Positions 28,524 through 36,519 of a stretch of 64,000 nt of DNA are shown in pieces; position 1 is the stretch's first letter, and the number at the start of each line of letters is the position of its first letter. Location of the stretch: positions 372,001-436,000 of the forward strand of contig NZ_QUSX01000001.1 of NCBI RefSeq assembly GCF_003933245.1, given 5' to 3'. Source of the DNA: Maribacter algicola (GTDB taxonomy: Bacteria; Bacteroidota; Bacteroidia; Flavobacteriales; Flavobacteriaceae). Made by a program: the position numbers and the translations under genes. The notes beneath the pieces were generated by a model. That model ran no database searches. It had not been told where the DNA came from and was given only the letters and a program-made list of their open reading frames with translations.

Positions 28524-28841
28524 ATTCAGTACATTAAAAATCCTAAAGTATCAAATAACGAACAATACAAACAGAAAACAAAGCTTTATTGTAACAAAAT
28601 GAGACAATAGTTGGTAATAATTACTTTTAGTAATTAAGTAGTTTCAACAAAGTAGCCTCTAATAATTATTTAATAGTGATCCACTTAGTTGCCATAACGA
28701 ATTCAACCCAAGAAGCATATCCCGTGTAAATTTGATCTTGCATAACGCGAACCGTAAATTGCAGGACCAAGTTTTTTGGAACTCCAATTAATTTCAACTA
28801 CTTTGAAAAATCATGTACCTTTTCTCTCCAAATAAAGCAAT
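28524..28841. other. 318-bp regulatory intergenic region
   Basis: This AT-rich region lies between the divergent regulator gene and the decayed dehydrogenase. It contains the operator-like palindrome at 28587-28609 and a perfect 7-bp inverted repeat TAATTAC-TTTTA-GTAATTA at 28618-28636. No exact TTTG/TAnnTTTG promoter was seen on either strand and no credible ORF is present. Confidence 0.6.
28587..28609. promoter_or_regulatory. Operator-like palindrome, copy 1
   Basis: TATTGT-aa-CA-aaa-TG-ag-ACAATA: all eight non-N pairs are perfect around the centre at 28598. It lies upstream of the Nudix-like regulator operon. The same symmetric positions, plus the asymmetric AG before ACAATA, recur at 30262-30284. 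Confidence 0.65.
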
Positions 28842-29994
28842 ATGTCCAAAAATTTTGATTCGAATTATCCATCTGTAGCCGATTTAAGTAACAAGGCAAA
28901 GTCCAGGATTCCAAGGTTTGCTTTTGAATATATGGATGGAGGCTGTAACGAGGACGTAAGTTTGGCCAGAAATACTAGTTAAATCAGGGAAGTTCAGTTA
29001 GAACCCAGATATTTACAAAATTATGGTACCAGCTCCACCAAGACCAAGGTGTTGGGCATGGAGTTCAATGCTCCTTTCGGGATTGCCCCAGTGGGATTGC
29101 AAGGCCTTATGTGGCCCAACGCACCGGCCATTTTGGCAAAAGCGGCCTTCAAACATAACATTCCGTTCATACTTATTACGGTGACCACCATGGACATTGA
29201 AAAAACCAGTGAACTTACTGAAGGAAATGCCTGCTTTCAACTGTACGATCCTGTAGATGATGCCATTAGGGACGATATCATCGATAGGGCGCAAGCAGCA
29301 GGTTGCCCAGTTTTGGTATTACTATGTGATGTTCCCACCTTTGGGTTCAGGCCCCGTGATTTTAAGAACGGCCTGGCACTACCCCCAAAAATGTCCGTGG
29401 CCAACATCCTTGAAATTTTAGGAAAGCCTTCTTAGGCATTAAATACCTTGAAGAATGGGCAACCCACCTTCTAAAAACTTGAAGCCCTATACCCCTGAAG
29501 GGCTGAATTTGAAACAGTTGGGGGCCTTTATGGACAAGACCTTTTCCGGCAAGCTCAATGCCGAAAAAATTAAACCGATTCGGGATAAATGGAAAGGTAA
29601 ACTGGTATTGAAGGGAGTAGCATCCGAGCGAGATACCCAAGATGCCATTAAAATGGGATTCGATGGAATCATCCTCTCCAATCACGGTGGCAGGAAATTG
29701 GATGCCGCACAATCGACCATAGGCAACCTGCAGGACGTTGCTGATACATATGGCGACCAAATCGAAATCATGCTCGATAGCGGTTTACGTTCAGGACCGG
29801 ACATTGCAAGGGTCATGGCCAGTGGCGCAAAATTTACCTTTATGGGCCGTTCCATTATGTACGGGGTAGGTGCACTGGGTCCAAAAGGGGGAGACCATAC
29901 CATAGGCATGCTGAAGACCCAATTTCAGTAGGTAATGGACCAATTGTTCTGTGAAAAGGTCGAGGCCCTGCCGAATCACTTGATTACACGCTAA
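28842..29994 (+). pseudogene. Decayed FMN-dependent alpha-hydroxy-acid (L-lactate-type) dehydrogenase
   Basis: The reading frame from ATG 28842 gives SNKAKSRIPRFAFEYMDGGC, the classic start of the family, but stops at TAA 28980-28982. It resumes in the same frame with REVQLEPRYLQNYG, FGIAPVGLQGLMWP (FMN site) and ITVTTMDIEK, and stops again at TAG 29433-29435 where the family normally has Trp (GKPS-W-ALN). One extra base near 29474 shifts the frame; after it KNLKPYTPEGLNLKQ continues to the catalytic ILSNHGGRKLD. A third stop (TAG 29929-29931, probably from CAG) cuts off VMDQLFCEKVEALPNHLITR, which ends at TAA 29992-29994. Total length fits an intact protein of about 383 residues. At least four lesions show it is not functional. 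Confidence 0.92.
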
Positions 29995-30140
29995 TCTTTG
30001 GCATGTATAATCAGTTTATTCAACATATTTCTCTCCTTTGTAACCTTGCCCGCTTGGATTTAATGTGGTATTTCATTTTTAGTTCTAAGTAGAAGAACAC
30101 AAAAAATATCTTTATAAATTAAGAAAAGAATTGAGCAATT

Positions 30141-30172
30141 AAAAGGAAAGAATTGGTCTTTCTTTCCTTTTT
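30141..30172. terminator. A/G-rich stem-loop terminator
   Basis: AAAAGGAAAGA (30141-30151) pairs perfectly with TCTTTCCTTTT (30161-30171) with a 9-nt loop. It lies about 150 bp after the end of the decayed dehydrogenase. Confidence 0.6.
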
Positions 30173-30261
30173 ATAATTTTAAACACAAATACCCTAGCAC
30201 AATGATACCTTTAGCCATTATTTTTTACGAATCCCGCAGTATTCTCAAATAAACAATGTAT

Positions 30262-30284
30262 TATTGTATCACACTGAGACAATA
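30262..30284. promoter_or_regulatory. Operator-like palindrome, copy 2
   Basis: TATTGT-at-CA-cac-TG-ag-ACAATA, centred at 30273 and ending 15 bp before the esterase ATG at 30300, a position suited to repression. It matches the copy at 28587-28609 at all symmetric positions and shares the 11-mer TGAGACAATAG. Confidence 0.65.
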
Positions 30285-30299
30285 GAAAAAAATCCAACC

Positions 30300-31931
30300 A
30301 TGCAAAAAAATATCTTGTCACTCCTAGTAGTGTTCGCATCAATGAATTTGATTATGGCCCAAGAAACAAACTCATTTCCCGTACAAGCAAGGATAGAAAA
30401 CGGAATCATTGAGGGGAATTACAACACCCATTCTGGAATACAAAAGTATTTTGGAATACCCTTTGCCAAACCTCCGGTGGGGGAATTGCGCTGGCAGGCT
30501 CCGCAACCCCTTGATAATTGGGACGGTATCAAAGAAACAAAGGCCTTTGGCCCTCGACCCATGCAAACGATGGTCTTTGGAGACATGAAGTCAAGATCAA
30601 ATGGCGTTAGCGAGGATTGTCTCTATCTAAATGTATGGACACCGGCCAAAAAAGACACCAAAAACCTTCCCGTTCTGGTCTATTTTTTTGGAGGGGGCAA
30701 TGTAGCCGGGGATGCATCGGAACCAAGATATGACGGAGAGAGCATGGCTAAAAAAGGGATTGTTGTAGTCACCACAAATTACCGCTTGAATGTCTTTGGA
30801 TTCCTGGCCCATCCGGAACTTAGTGCAGAAGCCGATTACAATGCCTCTGGCAACTACGGCCTTTTGGATCAACATGCCGCCCTCAAATGGGTGCAGAAAA
30901 ACATTGCGGCTTTTGGAGGAGATCCCAATCAGGTAACGATTGCCGGGGAATCTGCAGGGTCCATAGGCGTTAGCCATCAAATGGCATCACCACTTTCAAA
31001 AGATTTGATTCATGGGGCGATTGGTGAAAGCGGGGCAGGGATACATCCCACCATGGCACCCGTTTCCTTAGAAGAGGCGGAAAAAATCGGTTCCGAATTT
31101 GCCCAAAAAATTGGTTATCCTACCCTAGCGGAATTAAGAAATTTGAGTACCCGAGAGGTATACGAGTTATACAATGAGAGCCAAAGATTTGGTTTTCCAG
31201 CGGTACTTGACGGGTATTTTCTCCCTAAAACATTGCCTGAAATATTCGAAAACAGAGAACAAGCCATGGTTCCCCTACTATTGGGATGGAACTCCGCGGA
31301 GATTCCAGGAATGGCATTTACACAAGGGCCGTACACCTCGGAAAACTATGCGAGCAAGGTAAAAGAGGCTTATCCGAAGGAATACAAAAAGGTAATGGAA
31401 CTTTATCCTGGCGGTTCGGAGAAAGAAATCGAACTTTCGGCCACGGCTTTGGCTTCAGACCGATTTATTGCGTACAGCACATGGAAATGGTTTGATTTAC
31501 ACAGAAAAAACAGCGACCAGCCCGTATATCGTTACTTATACAGCAAATTAAGACCACCCTTGGTGGACAATACAAAGGCAAGTGGTTTGGCAGGTGGTAC
31601 CGTTGAAAAAGGAGAAAATTCACCACCGGCACCAAAACCTGTAGGGGCGCCACATGCCTGTGAGATAGAATATTGCATGGGTAATCTCCATTTGGTAGAT
31701 GACTATGCTTGGACGGCCGATGATTTTAAAGTTTCCTCCGATATGCAGAACTATTTTGCCAATTTTATAAAGACCGGAGACCCCAATGGCGAAGGCCTGC
31801 CCCAATGGGATGCCGCCAAAGAAAAGGACGACACCCCTCCAGTAATGGTGATTGACACGGAAAGCAAATTAATTGAAGCGCAAACCGATGCACGGTACGA
31901 GTTTTTGGATAAGGCCTACGGAAATAATTAA
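30300..31931 (+). CDS. Secreted type-B carboxylesterase, second copy
   Basis: A 543-residue relative of the operon esterase, with a signal peptide (1-21, SMNLIMAQ). It has QKYFGIPFAKPPVGELRWQAP, SEDCLYLNVWTP, YFFGGGNVAGDAS at the oxyanion hole, nucleophile motif VTIAGESAGSIGV and catalytic His in GAPHACEIEYCMG. It keeps the canonical G-E-S-A-G, unlike its neighbour's G-Q-S-G-G, so the two are diverged rather than recent duplicates. The open frame begins at 30264, but that codon lies inside the palindrome and the signal peptide starts at 30300. It probably acts on esterified polysaccharide in the periplasm. Confidence 0.92.
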   Translation: MQKNILSLLVVFASMNLIMAQETNSFPVQARIENGIIEGNYNTHSGIQKYFGIPFAKPPVGELRWQAPQPLDNWDGIKETKAFGPRPMQTMVFGDMKSRSNGVSEDCLYLNVWTPAKKDTKNLPVLVYFFGGGNVAGDASEPRYDGESMAKKGIVVVTTNYRLNVFGFLAHPELSAEADYNASGNYGLLDQHAALKWVQKNIAAFGGDPNQVTIAGESAGSIGVSHQMASPLSKDLIHGAIGESGAGIHPTMAPVSLEEAEKIGSEFAQKIGYPTLAELRNLSTREVYELYNESQRFGFPAVLDGYFLPKTLPEIFENREQAMVPLLLGWNSAEIPGMAFTQGPYTSENYASKVKEAYPKEYKKVMELYPGGSEKEIELSATALASDRFIAYSTWKWFDLHRKNSDQPVYRYLYSKLRPPLVDNTKASGLAGGTVEKGENSPPAPKPVGAPHACEIEYCMGNLHLVDDYAWTADDFKVSSDMQNYFANFIKTGDPNGEGLPQWDAAKEKDDTPPVMVIDTESKLIEAQTDARYEFLDKAYGNN

Positions 31932-31947
31932 ACTATACTCCTTTGAT

Positions 31948-34104
31948 CTAATCCCATTGTGGCCGAATCCCCGGAGCGAAAGGAAATTTTAAGGATTTAT
32001 AATACTCCAAGCTCTTAGTGGGTTTAGGAACTCCTTCTGGCAATTCCATTCCAGAAAAGGTTTGAAAATATAATAAGGAGGCATCACGCCACCATTTTGC
32101 CTCCTTTAACTGAATATCCAATAACATTTTAACCTCGTGATATTGGTCATTGTTTATGAAATTGCGTGCCTTTTCCCATGTTTCGATCATTTCAGAAACT
32201 TGGTCCACTCCTTCCTGATATCTCAACGCGAGTCCATCCCAAAGTGAATTTCCATTGTTAAGGGTATAATCCCAAGGTAGATGATGGAACCAAAGCAAAT
32301 AAGTCTCAGGACATGTCTTAAGGTTCCCAAACGTGTACGAAACTTCATCGGAATATTGCTCAAGGGCATTACTGCCCGATTTTGTTCTATCGAATCCAAT
32401 ACCATTTTCATCAGCCTTGTGATAATAGGTAGGGTTCCAATCCGGCCTACCCAAATTGTCCACCCAAGGTCCGGGTCCGTAATGATGGCCAGTATCGAAA
32501 AGATGATGCAAGCCTAGAGGGTTCATGTAGTTCACCACGGCCTCCCTCGAGTTTATCATCATTGGTTTTAATAAGGCTATCAATTCCTTGTTATTTGTGT
32601 AAGTAAGCTTGATCCAATCTTCGGCAATATCATTGGCCTTTGTTTCAGGATTCCAAGCCAAACGGCCAAATCCAAACCAATTCGCCTGTGCAAAAGGATG
32701 CCCGGTCCAATTCAAGTCAGTCCCTATATTTGAAACTCCGGCCATGCCGGATATTCTTTTATTATGTTGGGAACCATCAATCACTTTGGCGACTGTAGAA
32801 CCTTTTCCTTTGACATAGGTGTCCGACTGTAAAACCTCCTCAAATAATTTTGGCAAAAAGACCAAATGGGAGCTAAAACCCAAATATTCCTGTGTAATCT
32901 GAAATTCCATCATCAATGGCGTCTTGGACATAGCACCGAACAAAGGATGAAAGGGTTCCCTAGATTGAAAATCAATCGGTCCATTTTTGACCTGAACCAA
33001 TACATTTTCCATGAATTGGCCATCGTAGGGAACAAATTCCGCATATGCTTGTTTGGCCCTGTCGGTTTCGTCATCTTCGGAATACACAAAAGCACGCCAA
33101 ATCACTACCCCTCCGTGAGGCTGCACGGCCTCTGCCAACATATTGGCACCATCCACATGGGTACGACCATAATTTTGGGGCCCCGGCTGACCTTCTGAAT
33201 TTGCCTTAACGAGAAATCCTCCAAAATCAGGTATCCATTTATAAATCTCGTTGGTCTTTTGAGCCCACCAATTTCGAACTTCGGTATTTAATGGGTCCGC
33301 AGTTTCAAGCCCTCCAATTTCCATGGGTGCCGAAAAACGCGCGGTGAGATAGACCTTGATACCGTATTTTCTAAAAACATCTGCCAATGCGGCCACCTTT
33401 TCCAAATACATGGGCGTTAGCACCAAAGCATTGGCATTGACATTCGTTAGCACAGTTCCGTTTATACCGATAGACGCATTGGCCCTGGCATAGTCAATAT
33501 ACCGCTGATCGATATACTCAGGTAATTTTTGCCAATTCCATAGAGAAAATCCGGCATATCCCCGTTCTATCGTCCTATCCAGATTGTCCCAATGGTTGAG
33601 CATTCGCAAGTCAACAGATGGTGCATCGAGTAGGCTAAAATCCTCTAAATGATGTCCGGCCTGAATGAACTGCAACAACCTGAAAACCCCGTACAGCAAA
33701 CCTATATCGGTATTTGCGGTAACCAAAATGCCGCCATCTCTACTTCTGATATAAAAACCTTCATTGCCAAGCTTTTCAGAAGAAACATCCATGCTTTGTG
33801 ACCAACTTCCCTTTAAACTGGAAACCTTGGAAACCACTAGAGAATTATCATTCTCCATCGTATCCGAAAAATTCAATTTTTCATTTAACAAACCGGAAAG
33901 TCCGATTTCAATTTCATTTTGAGCCGATTTAAGAATATCACTACCCGCTTCCATGTAAATGGATTTTGCAAGGAACTTGAGATTTTTTCTGCTTTGGGGA
34001 TTACTCCCAGCATAGTCCATCCACAAAGTATAGCCCTGTTGAGCATGCAGAACATTGGCAAGACTAAATAGAAAGAATAAGGTAAAAAAAATCTTTTTTG
34101 ACAT
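31948..34104 (-). CDS. aguA: GH67 alpha-glucuronidase
   Basis: This exo-enzyme removes 4-O-methyl-glucuronic acid from the non-reducing end of xylo-oligosaccharides. From ATG 34104 it has 718 residues with a signal peptide (MSKKIFFTLFFLFSLANVLHAQ). Family hallmarks are GYAGFSLWNWQ, INGTVLTNVNANALVLTP, FGGFLVKANSEGQPGPQNYGRTH with the acid Glu, VQVKNGPIDFQSREPFHPLFG with the conserved base Asp, and MMEFQITQEYLG with the second base Glu. It is the best substrate clue in the locus, pointing to glucuronoxylan. It is convergent with the second esterase, 16 bp apart, and has no palindrome upstream. Confidence 0.95.
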   Translation of the reverse strand: MSKKIFFTLFFLFSLANVLHAQQGYTLWMDYAGSNPQSRKNLKFLAKSIYMEAGSDILKSAQNEIEIGLSGLLNEKLNFSDTMENDNSLVVSKVSSLKGSWSQSMDVSSEKLGNEGFYIRSRDGGILVTANTDIGLLYGVFRLLQFIQAGHHLEDFSLLDAPSVDLRMLNHWDNLDRTIERGYAGFSLWNWQKLPEYIDQRYIDYARANASIGINGTVLTNVNANALVLTPMYLEKVAALADVFRKYGIKVYLTARFSAPMEIGGLETADPLNTEVRNWWAQKTNEIYKWIPDFGGFLVKANSEGQPGPQNYGRTHVDGANMLAEAVQPHGGVVIWRAFVYSEDDETDRAKQAYAEFVPYDGQFMENVLVQVKNGPIDFQSREPFHPLFGAMSKTPLMMEFQITQEYLGFSSHLVFLPKLFEEVLQSDTYVKGKGSTVAKVIDGSQHNKRISGMAGVSNIGTDLNWTGHPFAQANWFGFGRLAWNPETKANDIAEDWIKLTYTNNKELIALLKPMMINSREAVVNYMNPLGLHHLFDTGHHYGPGPWVDNLGRPDWNPTYYHKADENGIGFDRTKSGSNALEQYSDEVSYTFGNLKTCPETYLLWFHHLPWDYTLNNGNSLWDGLALRYQEGVDQVSEMIETWEKARNFINNDQYHEVKMLLDIQLKEAKWWRDASLLYFQTFSGMELPEGVPKPTKSLEYYKSLKFPFAPGIRPQWD

Positions 34105-34249
34105 CTGAGGGTATATTGCATGTATCCGCATAAAAATACATGCTTTAGTGTTGAATTTTGAACTTCTTCGAGTAAAATAGACTTTTCTAACAATTTTAAC
34201 CCAAAAGATTTAAATATGAAATCTTGCACCTACTAGCCCCGTTAAAAGA

Positions 34250-34939
34250 TTGACTATTTTTGAACACAGGGAAATCAATCGGTTTTCAACTAAAAATACT
34301 AGGGTGGGTAGAAAATTTTTAAAGTTCATAATTGTAATACTTAGCTTGATTCTAATATCACTACTAATAAGTAATGCAGTCATTAACTCATTTGCTACAG
34401 ATAAAACATTTTCCTCCCTCTCTGAAATTCCAAATAATAAAGTGGGTATGATTTTAGGTACTGCCAAGAAAATACGAGGTGGTGGTTCCAACCCTTATTA
34501 CGAATACAGATTAAATGCGGTCGTATCCCTCTTCAATGCGGGAAAAATTGAATTTATCTTGGTTAGCGGGGACAATGGAAATATCTATTATAACGAGCCT
34601 ACCACCATACAAAATGATCTGGTTGCCGCAGGGGTTCCCGCCGATAAAATATTCCTCGACTATGCGGGTTTTCGCACCTTGGATTCCATGATAAGGGCCA
34701 AGGAGGTTTTTGGGCTTGAGGAAGTTACCGTAGTCTCACAAAAATTCCACAATGAACGGGCCATTTATTTGGCCCATAAGAATGGTCTAAATGCTATTGG
34801 CTTCAATGCACAAGACGTTTCCCTGGAATCCGGATTTAAAATCCAAATACGGGAATACTTTGCCCGCGTAAAGGTTTTTATCGATTTGGTCCTCAACACC
34901 CGACCAAAGTTTTCCGGTGATAAAATTAAAATCGAATGA
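34250..34939 (+). CDS. SanA/YdcF-family (DUF218) membrane protein
   Basis: A 229-residue protein with one N-terminal helix (about residues 24-45) and a periplasmic DUF218 domain: VGMILGTAKKIRGGGSNPYYEYRLNAVVSLF, ILVSGDNG, YAGFRTLDSMIRAKEVFG and VTVVSQKFHNERAIYLA. These motifs match the SanA branch, linked in E. coli to envelope barrier function and vancomycin resistance at high temperature. The precise reaction is unknown. Confidence 0.88.
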   Translation: MTIFEHREINRFSTKNTRVGRKFLKFIIVILSLILISLLISNAVINSFATDKTFSSLSEIPNNKVGMILGTAKKIRGGGSNPYYEYRLNAVVSLFNAGKIEFILVSGDNGNIYYNEPTTIQNDLVAAGVPADKIFLDYAGFRTLDSMIRAKEVFGLEEVTVVSQKFHNERAIYLAHKNGLNAIGFNAQDVSLESGFKIQIREYFARVKVFIDLVLNTRPKFSGDKIKIE

Positions 34940-34978
34940 TTACATTAGTTACCAAATAATTTAGGGTTTAGTTTACCA

Positions 34979-36229
34979 ATGGGCACATTAAGAGTATTGA
35001 TCAAGAATCTTGGGCCAGGCCTGCTTTTTGCCAGCATGGCCATAGGCACCTCGCATTTAGTACTTTCCACAAAAGCCGGGGCCCAATATGGTTGGGTCAT
35101 GATTATCCCCATCGTTTTGGCGAACGTGCTCAAATATCCCTTCTTTGAGTTTGGCGTACGCTATACCAGCATTACCAACAAGACCCTTATAGAAGGTTAT
35201 TTGAACCGAGGCAAGGGGTATTTATGGTTTTATGCGTTCATAACGCTCTTCTCCACATTTACCATATTGGCGGCACTTTATACGGTAACCGCGGGCCTTT
35301 TTATAAATCTTTTTAAAACACCAGGTGTTTCCATTAGCATGGTGGCCCTGGGCCTGTTTGTATTTATAAGTACCCTATTGATAATGGGCAAATATAAATT
35401 CTTGGAAATAAGCCTAAAATTTGTGGTCAGTATTCTATTTGTGGCCCTTATCGCTACAACGGCATTGGTATTATTTAATGGAAGGACTGAATCCATCGAT
35501 GGTTTTGAAGCCACTCCCATTTTTAATGAAGTAGGAATTTTGTTTTTAATAGGCCTAATGGGATGGATGCCTACCACGGTTGAAGCTTCAAGTTGGGTGA
35601 GTCTATGGAGTATCGAAAAATGGAAGACCCAAGAGAAGCCCAGCCTGAAGGAATCGCTCCAAGAATTCAATCTCGGATATTTTTTCACGGGCCTGCTTGC
35701 CGTTTTTTTTATGCTCATTGGTTGGTTCACCTTGTACGGTACAAATACCCTATTGAGTGATAATTCAGTACAATTTGCCGACCAAGTCGTCCAATTGTTC
35801 ACCACCCATATTGGACCTTGGGCCTATATTTTCATTGCCGTCTCCGCATTTGCAACGATGTTCAGTACGTGTATGACGGCCCATGATGCCGTAAGCCGTG
35901 TTAGTTTGGACATATTGGACCTGTTGTTTCCAAAGGAAACCACCCGCCAGACCAAACGGAATTTTGCGATAACGGTAATTGTCCTTGCCGTTGTAAATTT
36001 TATGGTGATTTCGGTATTCTCGGCGAACATGGGGAATTTGGTGGCGCTCGCCACTTTTGTGTCCTTCGTGGTAGCTCCGATCATTGGGTATATGAATTTA
36101 AAAAATGTAATGAGCGATGAAATCGATTCCCATTTAAGACCTGGTCAATTTTTGCGATTTCTCACCTATCTGGGAATCCTATTTCTTTCGTTCTTTTCGC
36201 TTTTATATTTCTGGGTCATAATTTTTTAA
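34979..36229 (+). CDS. Nramp-family transporter with altered metal-binding motifs
   Basis: A 416-residue integral membrane protein with about 11 helices. It starts with the Nramp-like LIKNLGPGLLFASMAIGTSHLV. In canonical Nramp transporters helix 1 carries D-P-G-N; here the same place reads G-T-S-H, so the metal-binding Asp and Asn are missing. Helix 6 reads LMGWMPTTVEASSW, retaining M-P but replacing the following H-N. It may move another ion, or couple differently; iron or manganese uptake should not be assumed. It is 39 bp after the SanA-like gene, possibly co-transcribed. Confidence 0.85.
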   Translation: MGTLRVLIKNLGPGLLFASMAIGTSHLVLSTKAGAQYGWVMIIPIVLANVLKYPFFEFGVRYTSITNKTLIEGYLNRGKGYLWFYAFITLFSTFTILAALYTVTAGLFINLFKTPGVSISMVALGLFVFISTLLIMGKYKFLEISLKFVVSILFVALIATTALVLFNGRTESIDGFEATPIFNEVGILFLIGLMGWMPTTVEASSWVSLWSIEKWKTQEKPSLKESLQEFNLGYFFTGLLAVFFMLIGWFTLYGTNTLLSDNSVQFADQVVQLFTTHIGPWAYIFIAVSAFATMFSTCMTAHDAVSRVSLDILDLLFPKETTRQTKRNFAITVIVLAVVNFMVISVFSANMGNLVALATFVSFVVAPIIGYMNLKNVMSDEIDSHLRPGQFLRFLTYLGILFLSFFSLLYFWVIIF

Positions 36230-36324
36230 ACCTTCTCAATCCCTTTGACCACGAGTTCTCAAAGCTTATTTGCGATTGGCCATTGATTTTTAGACCTTTG
36301 TTACCGATAAATGTATAAGAAATC

Positions 36325-36516
36325 ATGAAGTTAATTTCCATCAGACGGAGAACAAAAAAAGAAAGAAGGTACACTAAAAAAATGGGTGTACTGTATACCG
36401 ATGTAACTTACATCAAAAAATATGCCCTAGGGTTTCCCTTGAAAACCTTGCACAAATATAGGGGTACCTATTACGGTAAAATAAAGGGATGTGACGATTG
36501 TGTACTTGCAAATTAG
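36325..36516 (+). CDS. Small basic protein of unknown function
   Basis: A 63-residue ORF, strongly basic at its start (MKLISIRRRTKKERRYTKKM). A Tyr/Lys-rich middle (YTDVTYIKKYALGFPLKTLHKYRGTYYGK) and a C-terminal C-x2-C (GCDDC) follow. It has no signal peptide or membrane helix. It fits neatly between two genes and is not a shadow of a longer one. I do not recognise a family. Base composition resembles its neighbours. It could be a nucleic-acid-binding protein, but that rests only on charge. Confidence 0.5.
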   Translation: MKLISIRRRTKKERRYTKKMGVLYTDVTYIKKYALGFPLKTLHKYRGTYYGKIKGCDDCVLAN

Positions 36517-36519
36517 GCC

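Larger units (their letters stand above)
29995..30299 (+). other. 305-bp region before the second esterase
   Basis: It holds a terminator-like hairpin (30141-30172), the second operator-like palindrome (30262-30284) and AT-rich sequence. No ORF of note is present. The promoter of the esterase should lie here but no clear TAnnTTTG was seen. Confidence 0.5.

Noticed and set aside
30264..30299. Earlier start for the second esterase
   Set aside because: The codon lies inside the operator-like palindrome and would put 12 polar residues before the signal peptide.
35278..35805. 175-codon minus-strand open frame
   Set aside because: Complement of membrane helices of the Nramp-like gene; no credible start or domain.
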